From: Hysterangium stoloniferum
Taxonomy: Eukaryota; Basidiomycota; Agaricomycetes; Hysterangiales; Hysterangiaceae
Reading direction: 5' to 3'
Length of the DNA: 64,000 nucleotides
Assembly: GCA_015178975.1 (NCBI GenBank)
Contig: WHVD01000001.1
Location: 3,658,001 to 3,722,000, forward strand
How positions within the stretch are numbered: the first letter of the stretch is position 1; each line of letters begins with the position of its first letter. The notes beneath the pieces are model-generated. The model searched no databases. It was not told where the DNA came from and saw only the letters and a list, made by a program, of their open reading frames with translations. The position numbers were made by a program, and so were the translations under genes. This document shows, one piece after another, positions 21,740 to 32,365 of the stretch.

Positions 21740-21925
21740 TTAAGAGTGATGGACACGGGGGGGTTTGGGGGGCTTCGCCCCTCAACAAGCCGGAGCCCGC
21801 AGCGTAGCAAGGGCTCCCAGGCTTGTCATATAAAGTAAAGTTGTACGGTGGGTGGTGGGCGTTTTTAGATGCCGCAGGCACCCCAATGTGTGAGGGCGTG
21901 TTAGCACCCGAAGGTTAGTCAGCAT
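21740..21925 (+). repeat. Helitron tail module, H3 copy, with perfect 42-nt hairpin
   Basis: After the H3 stop come AATACTTAAGAGTG, a G7-TTT-G6 run, a small GGGGC-TTC-GCCCC hairpin and a larger one at 21785-21826 (ACAAGCC-GGAGCCC, 12-nt loop, GGGCTCC-CA-GGCTTGT) with 14 paired bases and a 2-nt bulge. CATATAAAGTAAAGTTG and GGTGGGTGGTGGGC follow. This is the CpG-rich, least decayed copy of the module. Confidence 0.75.
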
Positions 21926-21939
21926 GGGAGCAAATCCGG

Positions 21940-22190
21940 ACGCTTTTTGGCGTTCGCGGGAGCATTTTAGCGCTGCGGGAGTATTTGTGCCCACTGCGGG
22001 AGTATTTTGTAACAGGCGCGGAAGTATTATGTCATGTGCGGAAGTATTTTGTGATGCACGGAGGTATTTTTACATCTGCGGGAGTATTTTGACATACACG
22101 GGAGTATTATATCAGGTGCACGGAGGTATTTTGTAATGCCGCGGGAGTATTGTTACATGCGCGGGAGTATTTCTCACATTCGTGGAACCA
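21940..22190 (+). repeat. GCGGGAGTATTTTG minisatellite
   Basis: About ten imperfect units of 20-28 bp with core RCGGGAGTATTTTGT and a variable YACAY spacer. CpG-rich version of the arrays at 14695-14830 and 11085-11235. Confidence 0.8.
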
Positions 22191-22214
22191 GTTCACACAC
22201 CCTAATGGAGATAT

Positions 22215-22350
22215 TTTCCACAACTCTCTCCCATGCCGTTGACATAACAATTTCCCATGCCATTGATGTAACCATTTCCCATGCTACTCACGGGACCATT
22301 TCCTGCGCCATTCATATCAGCATTTCCTGCACTACACACGGGCACATTTC
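22215..22350 (+). repeat. 24-bp minisatellite (ATTTCCCATGCC type)
   Basis: Five to six imperfect units of about 24 bp with core CATTTCCCATGCNNTTGA. No coding evidence. Confidence 0.75.
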
Positions 22351-22439
22351 CCATGGCCTTCAATGGAGGAATTTTGAGGCCAGTTCTCCGGAGAAGGATC
22401 CCATATCCCTGGGGGAGGTCTATAAGGATTTCCAGGAAA

Positions 22440-22770
22440 ATCTCAATGAAATCATAATAATTCAAATAAAATACAATAAATGAAACTAAAATGTGGTAAA
22501 TCAAGAAGAAAAAATAATAATTGAAAATAAAATAAGATAAATCAAATTCAAATTCAATGAATCCAAAAACAATATAATAAATCAAAATAAAATACAATAA
22601 ATCAAAATAAAATACAGTACATCAAAATAAAATACAATAAATCAAAATAAGATACAGTAAATGAAAATGGGATACAATAAATCAAAATAAAATATATTAA
22701 ATCAAAATAAAATACAATAAATCAAAATAAGATACATTAAATCAAAATAAAATACATTAAGTTGAATCAA
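22440..22770 (+). repeat. AT-rich ~20-bp minisatellite
   Basis: More than a dozen units of about 20 bp (ATCAAAATAAAATACAATAA type). A shorter AT-rich stretch of similar composition lies at 26040-26110. Confidence 0.85.
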
Positions 22771-22809
22771 TAATTCAGGTGACCACAATAATTCAATTCA
22801 ACCATTGGA

Positions 22810-23075
22810 ACTGTTATTTCTTTTGTAACCTTTGCTTCCTTTTGTAATCATTGTTTTCTTTTGTAACAGTTGTTTCCTTTTGTAACCTTTGACTCCTTTG
22901 TAACCATTGACTCCTTTGTAACCATTGACTCCTTTGTAACCATTGACTCCTTTGTAACCATTGACTCCTTTGTAACTGTTGACTCCTTTTGTAACCGTTG
23001 ACTCCTTTGTAACCTTTGACTCCTTTTGTAACCGTTGACCCCTTTGTAACCATTGACTCCTTTGTAACCATTTTC
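22810..23075 (+). repeat. 18-bp minisatellite, TTTGTAACCATTGACTCC
   Basis: About 14 units of 18 bp with occasional one-base length changes. Translations across it are low-complexity artefacts. Confidence 0.9.
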
Positions 23076-23077
23076 TG

Positions 23078-23215
23078 TTCTGCGAACACTTTCCGTTCTA
23101 CAAACACTTTCCGTTCTACGAACACTTTCCGTTCTACGAACACTTTCCATTCTACGAACACTTTCCGTTCTACGAACACTTTCCGTTCTACGAACACTTT
23201 CCGTTCTAACAGTTT
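23078..23215 (+). repeat. 18-bp minisatellite, TTCTACGAACACTTTCCG
   Basis: Seven to eight nearly perfect 18-bp units directly abutting the previous array, with a different sequence but the same period. Confidence 0.9.
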
Positions 23216-23234
23216 CTCTTTTACAACAATGGAC

Positions 23235-23475
23235 CTCAGAAATACTTTAGAGTTGTGGACGCAGGGGGGTTTGGGGGGCAGGTCGTGAAGCGACCGCCCC
23301 GCAGCCTAGCAAGGGTTCTCAGGCTTGTCATATAAGTTAATTTGCATCAGTGGGTCCATGGGTGCTGCTTAGCCACTAATTGGTCAGCATCATGTCAGCA
23401 TCTGTGAGCGAAGTGAGCAGTCAAGTTCCCATGGTCACCTGCAAGCGAAGCGAGCCTTAGCTTTCCCACAGTGTT
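23235..23475 (+). repeat. Helitron tail module, orphan copy
   Basis: CAGAAATACTTTAGAGTTGT, a G-rich run, a GGTCGTGAAGCGACC hairpin, then CAGGCTTGTCATATAAGTTA and a GGTGGGTCCATGGG segment with GAGCGAAGTGAGC repeats. No helicase remnant precedes it. Confidence 0.65.
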
Positions 23476-23709
23476 ATGGTCACAGATGTTGTGCCTGTCA
23501 CCGGTTGTTTCTCAATCATGCTGCTCTCTTTGTGTGTCCTGCTCTCTCCATCCAGGTGGGTGTACCATTATATGAGCTTATATATGCTATTATTATGTGA
23601 AGTTAAAAGGAATAAGGCCTTATATTTCACAATAAAAATATAATAAAAAAACAATAAATTCGAGAAAATATTAAATAATTCACAGAAAATTAAGAGAATA
23701 TTATGAGAT
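23476..23709. other. Spacer, nothing recognised
   Basis: A short stretch with AT-rich end (23570-23700). No ORF, terminal repeat or RNA gene seen. Confidence 0.5.
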
Positions 23710-26030
23710 GATGTTGATACCTCACACCTTCTCTCTTCATCCTCCTCTGATTGGCCTCCTAGCTTTCCTCCAGTCAGTGCATGTACCATTTCCTTCTCTC
23801 CTCTCTTTTCTCTCCAGGAGGTGCGTGTACCCTGTCTTTCTCTCTTCATCCTCCTCTCTCTTTTCTGCAGCCAGTGCATGTACCATCTCCTACTCTGTTC
23901 ATCCTTCTCTGATTGGCCTCCATTCTCTTTCCTCCAGTTGGTGCGTGTACCGTTTCCTTCTCTTTTCATCCTCTGATCATCCTCCTCTCTCTTTCCTTCA
24001 GGCAGTGCATGTACCCTTTCTTCTGTCTCTGTCCTCTGATTGGCCTCCTCTCTCTTTCCTGCAGACAGCAGCATGTGTATCCATTCCTTCTCTCTCGATC
24101 CTACTCTGATCAGCCAGGCACGATGCAGTGACAATGCACTGCACCGTTCAGGCGTTCGCAAACGTAACATGCACATGGGTGCTGGCAGGCATGATGATCC
24201 TGCACTGATTGTCCTCTCTCTCTTTGCTCCAGCCAGTGCATGTACTGTTTCCTTCTCTCTTCGCCCTCATCTTCTCTTTCCTGTAGCCGGTGCGTGTACC
24301 GTTTGCTTCTCTCTCTATCCTCCTCTGATTGACCTTTTCTCTTTCGTCCAGCCAGTGCGTGTATCATTTCCTCTTTTTTTGTCCTCCTCTGATCATACTC
24401 CTCTCTTTCCTCCAGGTCGTGTGTGTCCCCTTTCTTTCTCTCTTCGTCCTCTGAGCATCCTCCTCTCTTTCCTCCAGCCGGTGCATGTACCATTTCCTTC
24501 TCTCTCTGTCCTCCTCTGATTGTCCTCTTCTCTTTCGTCCAGCTGGTGCATGCATCATTTCCTCTTTTTTCATCCTCCTCTGATCATGCTCCTCTCTTTC
24601 CTCCAGGTCGTGTGTTGTCCCCTTTCTTTCTCCCTTCATCCTCCTCTGAGGGTCCTCCTCTCTTTCCTCCAGCCGGTCTGTGTACCGTTTCCTTCTCTCT
24701 CCATCCTCCTCTAATCAGCCTCCTCAGTCTTTCCTCCAGAAGGTGCGTGTACCCTGTCCTTCTCTCTTCTTCCTCCTCTGATCAGCTTCCTCAATAGTGC
24801 ACACACCCACTCGGGCCAAATGGGCCCAGGACTTTGTGTGCAAGCGTGAACAGGCACGGCCCACCCACTCACATCCACGGCCCACCCACCTCCATCCACA
24901 GGCACATGCCTGCCCGCCAACTCGGGCACAAACGGGCATGCTGTGTCATTTGCCAATGCGCGCACACCCACTCGAGCACAAACGGGCACAGTGTGTTACG
25001 TTTGCCAATGTGCGCACATGCCACACCTGTTCACAATGCGCTGTGCCCTATTGGGCATGTGTTGCATTTGCCAATGCACACACGCCCCACACCTGTTCCC
25101 AGTGTGCTGTGCCCGATTGGGCATGCACCCTGCTCTGATCAGCCCCTCCAGTTGGTGCGTGTCCCCTTTCCTTCTCTCTTTGTCCTCCTCTGATTGACCT
25201 CCTCTCTTTCCTCCAGGATTTGTGTCCCCATTCCTTCTCTTTTCGCCCCTCTGTCTTTCCTCCAGATGGTGCATATACCCTTTCCTTCTCTCTTCATCCT
25301 GCCCTGATTGGGCCCCTCTCTCTTTCATCCAGCCACTGTATCTACTGTTTCCTCCAGCTGGTGCGTCTACCATTTCCTCCAGCCGGTGCATCTACCATTT
25401 CCTCCAGCTGGTACATCTACCATTTCCTCCAGCCGGTGCGTCTACCATTTCCTTCTTCCTCTGTCCTGCTCTCCCTCCATCCTACACTGATTTACCTCCT
25501 GTTTCTTTCCTCCAGCCGGTGCGTGTACTGCTCCTTCTCTCTTCACCCCTCTCTCTTTCCTCCAACCGGTGCGTGTACTGCTCCTTCTCTCTTTGCCCCT
25601 TTCTCTTTCCTCCAGCTGGTGTGTGTACTGTTTCCTCCTCCCTTCGTCCTCCTCTAATTGGCCTCCTCTTTCCTCCAGCCGGTGCATGTACCCTTTCCCT
25701 CTCCTTTCGTCCCCCTCTCTCTTTCCTCCAAGAGGTGCATCTACCATTTCCTTCTCTCTTCATCCTCCTCTTATGGGCCTCCTCTCTCTTTCCTCCAGCC
25801 AGTGCATGTACTGTTTCCTTCTCCCTTCATCCTCCTCTCTCTTTTCTCCAGGAGGTGCGTGTACCCTTTCCTCCTCCCTCCGTCCTGCTCTGATCAGCCC
25901 TCTCTCTCTTCCCTCCAGGTGGTTTGTGTACCCTTTCCTTCTCTCTTCTTCCTGCCCTGATTGGCCTTCACTCTCCTCCAGCTGGTGCATGTACCATTTC
26001 CTTCTTCCTCCATCCCCCTCTGATGGGCCT
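23710..26030 (+). repeat. ~66-bp satellite-like array
   Basis: About 30 imperfect units, mostly 64-68 bp, some about 27-33 bp, with core CTCTTTCCTCCAGCCGGTGC followed by GTGTACC-TTTCCTTCTCTCTTCATCCTCCTCTGAT. Pyrimidine-rich on this strand, so long Pro/Ser/Leu-type or Glu/Arg/Lys-type ORFs appear by chance in several frames; I do not call them genes. A non-array block at about 24110-24205 recurs at 27345-27455, and another lies at 24790-25135. The same unit restarts at 27065-27350. Confidence 0.85.
24790..25135 (+). repeat. Block of ~60-bp repeats within the 66-bp array
   Basis: Four to five degenerate units containing GCACACCCACTCGRGC, ACGGGCA and TTTGCCAATG. It interrupts the 66-bp array and looks like a separately amplified sequence. 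Confidence 0.65.
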
Positions 26031-26114
26031 CAATTAAATCAGAATAATTCAAATAAAATATAATAAATAAACATAAAATGTTTAAAAATAAAATAAAATA
26101 AATCGAAATGAAAT

Positions 26115-26460
26115 GAGGAAGAATGAAAACATTATTCCAAGCCAAATATGTAGTATTTAAGAATGTTATTATTGATCCATGAGTAAGTATTCAGCAAGGT
26201 TCCAAAAGGAGACTGACTTAATTTTTTTAGGTTCAGTGAATTTACAAAAGTATATAATATATATAATTCTGAATAATGTAAACATTAATCACTTTAAAAT
26301 AAGTTTCTGAATGAGAATAAATGGAAAGCTGGAATGTACAGAAGTGGTCACAGAAGGTAATACAAAGGTTATGTGATCAAGTATTTAAAAATGCTATTCC
26401 AAGACAGATATAACTGCTGATGTAGTGTTTAAAGACATTATTATTGATTCACCAGGTCGC
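26115..26460 (+). pseudogene. Two Helitron helicase C-terminal remnants
   Basis: The plus strand at 26130-26182 reads VVFKNVIIDP and stop; at 26400-26455 it reads TADVVFKDIIID. Both match the end of H4 (VVFKDVIIDP). The sequence between them resembles the 3' region after the H4 helicase stop, with TTACAAAAGTATATAATATATAATTCTG-type sequence in both. They are the last ~15 codons of lost Helitrons. Confidence 0.75.
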
Positions 26461-26640
26461 GAAGTGACCAAGTAAAGTTGTGGGTGGTAGCATGGTGGGG
26501 GCTTGCCTCCCACAGGTCACAGCCTTGTATAAGTTAATTCTCCTTGGTGGGTCTGTGGGTGTCATTGCTGAGTCATAAAATAGAAGCACTGCGAGTGAAG
26601 CAAGCCTTAGTTTCCCATGGTCCGTATCTGCGAGCCTTCG
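26455..26640 (+). repeat. Helitron tail module, copy after helicase remnant
   Basis: GGTCGCGAAGTGACC, GTAAAGTTGTGG, a GTGGGGGCTTGCCTCCCAC hairpin, then CCTTGTATAAGTTAATT and GGTGGGTCTGTGGG. Collinear with the H4 tail and with 29565-29790. Confidence 0.7.
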
Positions 26641-26749
26641 AGTCCCACACCCACAATGGGCACCCTGGTTACTGTCATGTGCACTCCCAGGTGTGACATT
26701 CCATCACATTCGTGATGTAATATGCTTGGTCGCGTGGCGTGCCATTCAT

Positions 26750-27000
26750 GCGAAATTCACACGATGCACTGCTTTACTCATGTCACACCGCCTCACTCAT
26801 GTCGTGCCATCTCACCCACATCACACCACCTTACCCATGTCGTGCCGCCTCACCCACATCGCACCATCTCACTCATGTCGCACCATCTCACTCAAGTCGC
26901 GCCATCTCACTCATGTCGCACTACCTCACTCATGTCGTGCCACCTCCCTCACATCACATTACCTCACCCACGTCACTCACATTGTGCAACTGGGCATATT
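26750..27000 (+). repeat. ~19-bp minisatellite (CTCACTCATGTCGCACCAT)
   Basis: About 12 imperfect units of 18-20 bp alternating CATGTCGTGCC and CACATCACACC forms. Many differ by CpG-type transitions. Confidence 0.8.
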
Positions 27001-27064
27001 ACGCTCACTCACATCCTAGCTTTCCCATGTTATGGTCACGCAGATGTTGTGCCTGTCACCAGTT

Positions 27065-27350
27065 TGTTTATTATTTCTCAATCTCTCTTTCCTCCAGTGA
27101 GTGTGTGTACCATTTCCTTCTCTCCTCTCTCTTTCCTCCAGCTGGTGTGTGTTGTGTTTCTTTCTTCCTCCATCCTCCTCTGATCAGCCTCCTCTCTCTT
27201 TCATCCAGTGAGTGTGTCTACTGTTTCCTTCTCTCTTCATTCTCCTCTGATCGGCCTCCTCTCTCTTTCCTCCAGAGAGTGTGTGTACCTGTTCCTTCTC
27301 TCTTCATCCTGCTCTGATCGGGTTCCTCTTTCCTCCAGGAAGTGCATTAT
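27065..27350 (+). repeat. Second block of the 66-bp array
   Basis: Four to five units of the CTCTTTCCTCCAG...CTTCTCTC repeat described at 23710-26030, followed by a copy of the non-array block also seen at 24110-24205. Confidence 0.8.
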
Positions 27351-27589
27351 GCACCAACTCATGCACATTGCCAGGCACAATGTGGCGACAATGCACTGCT
27401 CCAGTTCGGGTGCACATTCGCAAACACAACATGCGCATGGGTGCTGGCAGGCACAATGAGCCCTCATGTGCCGCCTCACTCACGTCGCATGACTGGGTAT
27501 GTATGTCACGAACATACGCATGGCCAGTAGACTCACATGTAACAATATTTGGTCATTGCTCACACTGGCAGTGCTGGCGGGTGCAATGG

Positions 27590-27745
27590 GCCCTCCTGCG
27601 CCGCCTCACTCACATCATGCCCTCCCGCGCCACCTCACTCACGTCGTGCCCTCCCGTGACACCTCACTCACATCGTGTCCTCCCACATCACCTCATTCGC
27701 ATCGTGCCCTCCCACACCACCTCACTCACATCGCCGGTGTGTTAC
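27590..27745 (+). repeat. ~29-bp minisatellite (GCCCTCCCGCGCCACCTCAC)
   Basis: Five units of about 29 bp, with ACATCGT or ACGTCGT joining them. No coding evidence. Confidence 0.8.
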
Positions 27746-27899
27746 ATCACGAATGCGCATGTTTGGGTGTTCTGCGAGGGTGCTGGCAGGCGCGACAGCC
27801 CCTCGTGCCACCTTACTTGCATCGTGCGACCCAGCATGTTACATGTGTGTGTGTGGGGGGCAGCATGGACCCATGTATTATTACCTAACTCTAAGAGTG

Positions 27900-28798
27900 G
27901 CTGCAGTTCCTAAAAACAATTACAATAAATTTCAGAATGGTGCGAAATAGAGAAAAATGCCAGTCAATTAAATGAAATACCCATAAACCTGTAAATCCAC
28001 TAAATCCAATATTCCAGTAAATTCCAGTAAATTCTAATTAATTCAGTTAAATAACATTGTTAAACTGTTCTATTCCTGACCATTCTGTTACATCCTTTGT
28101 GGACTGTTATTCCATCCTGATTGATATTTTGCAAAGATTTTAAATAAATGTATAGCACCCAGTGTAATTACCAGAGGCTTGGGATACTAAGAGTAATTAT
28201 TCCATAAGATTCTACAAATGAGAGGGGCATTCTGAGTCAATATTTAAACTGAAGGGTAGTAGTGTACAAGATCAGGTTTTATACCAATGTAAATGGAAAC
28301 ATGGAGCACTGAAAATGGAGATTTTATATTAACAGAACACAGGAAATTAGGAAAATGGAACAGTGGGTCAAGAAAAGAAATACAAGACCATAGAAAAAAG
28401 ATCAATACTCTGAGGTGGCAAAGGTGTGGTGAAGTGATGCAAGGGATGGAGTGGCTACAAAATGAAGTCATTAAGTAGGTGTGTTGTTAATATATTGTTA
28501 TAAGAGATGTCATTATTAGTGTTAGGATGTTAGAGATAGTATACAATAGGTTGAAAATACACATTGGGGCCTGAATGATGTGGTTCCTAACAGGTAGGTT
28601 CTAACTTAATCTTTGAACTGGATATTAGTAGAATATAAAACAATGATTTATACTAGAAAATGTAATGACAGACAGATGAGTAGAAGGGAAGGGAAGTGGG
28701 GTATGAGTATGATTGAGAATAAATGGGAAACTGGAATGTCAGAAGCCCTCAATATAACATGGTCATGGAAGGTAATATAAAAGTAATGTGATCAAGTA
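27900..28798. other. AT-rich spacer without recognised genes
   Basis: AT-rich, with small direct repeats (TCCAGTAAAT near 28010). Around 28680-28800 it resembles the Helitron 3' region at 26310-26390. The ORFs of 60-75 codons here show no family features. Confidence 0.5.
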
Positions 28799-29065
28799 TT
28801 GAGGCACTATCAACAAAGATACCAAAATCAAGGAACCAATGTCAGGATGCTAAATAAGGACAAAGAGCCCTATAGAGATGATGACGATAACAGATGTTCT
28901 GACCACTTTTGCACCCTCTCTGAAGAATATAATGATAAATGTGTGAACAGCGATTGCCTAATAATAACTAATGTCAACGAGAGTAAATTCCAAAAAAAAA
29001 CCATTACGAATGAGGGTGGACTGTGCAATGCCTGTTTTGCCGATTTGTTGGACTATGCCTGGTGA
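28799..29065 (+). CDS. Hypothetical Cys-rich ORF, doubtful
   Basis: An 88-codon ORF (non-ATG first codon) with several Cys (CSDHFC, CVNSDC, GGLCNACFADL) and an acidic YRDDDDNR stretch. The CX2C near the end could be part of a zinc site, but no family is recognised. It lies in Helitron-derived sequence. It may be a remnant or chance. Confidence 0.2.
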   Translation: MRHYQQRYQNQGTNVRMLNKDKEPYRDDDDNRCSDHFCTLSEEYNDKCVNSDCLIITNVNESKFQKKTITNEGGLCNACFADLLDYAW

Positions 29066-29419
29066 TAGTTGTGGATCAGGATCGGGACTGTCATAAAATG
29101 ATCCTCACCCTGTGCAGTACAACCACAGCTTTGCTCCATTATGACAGGTATTTCAGGCACTTCAAACGTCCTTCCACAATCATTATTCATGGGTACAAAT
29201 TCTCACAGAGTACTTTGAGTGAAAATTAGAGATGTGGCATTCATTGCTTGAATAACAACTATTCCAACTTTAAAACAATTGTTGTTCAGATTGGCTCAGT
29301 AATATAACTATCAATAAGTCAGAGGTCAATCACTAAAATAGTATTGGCATCTGTACACTCCTGTGTTCTCACATGTACAGTTTTATGTTGATGCTTCAGG
29401 GGAACAAGTTAAGGAAGAA

Positions 29420-29800
29420 TGAAAATACTATTCCCAAGACAGATATGACTGCTAATATAGTGTTTAAAGACATTATTATTGATCCATCAGATCACAGAGC
29501 AAGTAAAGTTGTGGGTGGGAGAGTTTCTCTGAGTTAGATCACATGTGCTACTAAATACTTAGAATTGTTGATCCAGGTGGCAAAGTGACCAAGTAAAGTT
29601 GTAAGGTGGTAGCATGGTGGGGGCTTGCCCCCCACAGGTCACAGCCTTGTATAAGTTAGTTCGCATTGGTGGGTCCGTGGGCACTGCTTAGTCACTATTT
29701 GTCAGCATTAGGTCAGCATCTACGAACAAAGTGAGCACCCAGGTTCCCACAGTGCGAGCAAAGCGAGCCTTTAGCCTTCCCACGCCCACAATGGCACCCT
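29420..29800 (+). pseudogene. Helitron helicase remnant plus tail module
   Basis: IVFKDIIIDPSD (29455-29490) is the last bit of a Helitron helicase. A tail module follows from 29565: GGTGGCAAAGTGACC, the hairpin GTGGGGGCTTGCCCCCCAC, CCTTGTATAAGTTAG and GCGAGCAAAGCGAGCC. Collinear with 26400-26640. Confidence 0.7.
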
Positions 29801-29885
29801 GGTTACAGTAACTCAATATTTGAACTGGAGATTAGTAGAATGTAAGACAATAATTTATACTAAAATATTTAATGACAGACAGATG

Positions 29886-30748
29886 AGTAGAAGGGGAGTG
29901 TGAATGAGAAGGGGAGTGTGAATGAGAAGGGGAGTGTGAATGAGAAGGGGAGTGTGAATGAGAAGGGGAGTGTGAATGAGAAGGGGAGTGTGAATGAGAA
30001 GGGAGTGTGAATGAGAAGGGAGTGTGAATGAGAAGGGAGTGTGAATGAGAAGGGGAGTGTGAATGAGAAGGGAGTGTGAATGAGAAGGGGAGTGTGAATG
30101 AGAAGGGGAGTGTGAATGAGAAGGGAGTGTGAATGAGAAGGGGAGTGTGAATGAGAAGGGGAGTGTGAATGAGAAGGGGAGTGTGAATGAGAAGGGGAGT
30201 GTGAATGAGAAGGGAGTGTGAATGAGAAGGGGAGTGTGAATGAGAAGGGGAGTGTGAATGAGAAGGGAGTGTGAATGAGAAGGGAGTGTGAATGAGAAGG
30301 GGAGTGTGAATGAGAAGGGGAGTGTGAATGAGAAGGGAGTGTGAATGAGAAGGGAGTGTGAATGAGAAGGGGAGTGTGAATGAGAAGGGAGTGTGAATGA
30401 GAAGGGGAGTGTGAATGAGAAGGGAGTGTGAATGAGAAGGGAGTGTGAATGTGAATGAGAAGGGAGTGTGAATGAGAAGGGAGTGTGAATGAGAAGAAGG
30501 GGATGTGAATGAGAAGGGGAGTGTGAATGAGAAGGGGAGTGTGAATGAGAAGGGGAGTGTGAATGAGAAGGGGAGTGTGAATGAGAAGGGAGTGTGAATG
30601 AGAAGGGGAGTGTGAATGAGAAGGGAGTGTGAATGAGAAGGGGAGTGTGAATGAGAAGGGGAGTGTGAATGAGAAGGGGAGTGTGAATGAGAAGGGAGTG
30701 TGAATGAGAAGGGGAGTGTGAATGAGAAGGGGAGTGTGAATGAGAAGG
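29886..30748 (+). repeat. 17/18-bp VNTR (GAATGAGAAGGGGAGTGT)
   Basis: About 49 near-perfect tandem units in 0.86 kb. Units come in two lengths, with GGGG (18 bp) or GGG (17 bp), plus one or two odd units near 30450 and 30495. The 300-residue Ser/His/Pro/Phe ORFs on the minus strand are artefacts. The array abuts the 5' truncated end of the copia pol fragment. Confidence 0.95.
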
Positions 30749-30749
30749 T

Positions 30750-31743
30750 GACTGCAAAAGACACTATGGTACTATGGATGGGGCAAACAATTGGTGGGGG
30801 ACTTTGGACAGAGAATGAGTGAGTTGGGCTACTACTGTATCAGTCAAAAGCTGACCTGTCAGTATGTTCTCAACATTTGAATCGAAACACCACAATCATG
30901 AGCACCTATACTGACAATACTACAGGGATCTCATCCTCAAAAGAAGAAGTGGAATGGGCCAAGAAAGAGTTAGGCTGGACTTATGAAACTAAGGATCTGG
31001 GAGACACAAACCTAGTACTAGGAATACAGATCGATTGAGACAGGGAACATGGAACCATCAGAATATCACAATGTGCTTACCTTAAACACATCCTTGAACA
31101 CTTTGGAATGGCAGAATCAAACTTCCACAACACACCATTACCACTGGGTATCATACTGACTGAGGAGCAGGCCCCTCAAACAACTGAGGATCACATTTTT
31201 ATCTCTGACAAACTGTATCACGAGTTACTGGGATCAATCATGTATGCACAAATTGCAACATGACCAGACCTATACAGGAATCTCACCCCAGTGGGATACA
31301 TTGATGCTGACTACACTGGAGACATTGACACATGCTGATCCTGTTCCAGATATGTTTTCATCCAGGCAGGGGGTCCTACCGCTTGGGGTTCAAAGTATCA
31401 ACCAACAGTCACTTTGTCCACAACAGAGTCAGAATATACATATGCACTCATGCAAGGCATGAAACAGATACTATGGATGTACGTGGCCATGGACGAAGTT
31501 GGGTTCCCACAACAGAATCCAGCTGTAGTGTACAATGATAATTGCAGGGCAGTCCTTTTGACTAAAAATACAAAACACAATATGCACATCAAACACATTG
31601 GCATACAACACCACTATATACAGGAGCATGTCAAAGAAGGGGACATAGAAGTATATCACATACCCTCTAATGAAAACCTCACCGATATGTTCATGAAACC
31701 ACTGGCTAAGGTGCTCTTCAACAAACACTGCATTGCATTATGA
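30750..31743 (+). pseudogene. Ty1/copia pol: end of reverse transcriptase and RNase H
   Basis: The plus strand encodes a copia-type RT end (AKKELGWTYETKDLGDTNLVLG) where the catalytic YVDD position reads YTDN, followed by the RT-RNase H bridge (YHELLGSIMYA) and RNase H: ADYTGD, STTESEYTYAL, VYNDNCRAVLL, KHIGIQHHYIQ, IPSNENLTDMFMKPL. In-frame stops near 30810, 31039, 31261 and 31336. The 5' part of the element is missing, replaced by the VNTR. It ends just before a polypurine tract and an LTR. Confidence 0.88.
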
Positions 31744-31764
31744 CTTTGCAAGAGTGCGCTGAGC

Positions 31765-31773
31765 CAGGGGGAG
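31765..31773 (+). promoter_or_regulatory. Copia polypurine tract
   Basis: CAGGGGGAG immediately before TGTTGAGATAG. This is where plus-strand DNA synthesis would start at the 3' LTR border. Confidence 0.7.
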
Positions 31774-32152
31774 TGTTGAGATAGACTTGAGTGCCCAAGC
31801 CTACATCAAGCCTACATGACAAGGTTAAGCAGTACCACCTTACTCTATGTCAAGTTAACACGACCATACCAAGCCATTCTGTACCTTAGACATGTATACC
31901 ACTATTGTATTTCTTTTTTTCATATGGCCAAAACCTATTTAGCTATTGCAGTAGCAGCCTCATACCTCAGTCAAACCACTGTTACATATCAACTGAGGTA
32001 TGTATTATCCCCATAGTCTCAGTTATATCAGCTCACTAAAATGTATCATAGCATATTTGTTACAAACACTATGCACACTTGTATCCTGGTATCCTGGACC
32101 TTCACCTACACACTACATATTTTCCTCCTTAACCTCTACATGTTCCTGCCTT
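31774..32152 (+). repeat. Copia 3' LTR, left part (interrupted by MULE)
   Basis: Starts TGTTGAGATAG directly after the polypurine tract and continues to the MULE at 32153. The right part resumes at about 35841. The LTR end is uncertain; a TACTACA at about 36016 is a candidate. Confidence 0.7.
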
Positions 32153-32365
32153 GGGTGAGCTTAAAACCTCCAACCAAAGGCCAGCACCTATCATGTAATA
32201 AGTTTACACAAGTCAGTAAGTTACCCGAGGCTGTTGGCTGGCATCATTCTTTTAAGTCATGAGTGTCAGTTTTGGTTTGAATGTTCAGATTTCAAGATTA
32301 ATATTTTTAGACCAGGAGGGTAACAACTAATTACAATGGTATTAAAGAGGGTATTAGGAAATAAA

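Noticed and set aside
23568-26145. Many overlapping ORFs of 60-220 codons on both strands
   Set aside because: All follow the 66-bp pyrimidine-rich array and exist in several frames at once; composition artefact.
29832-30764. Two ORFs of 300-310 codons (Ser/His/Pro/Phe) on the minus strand
   Set aside because: They are readings of the 17/18-bp VNTR in different frames; no start context, no family, no non-repeat sequence of note.
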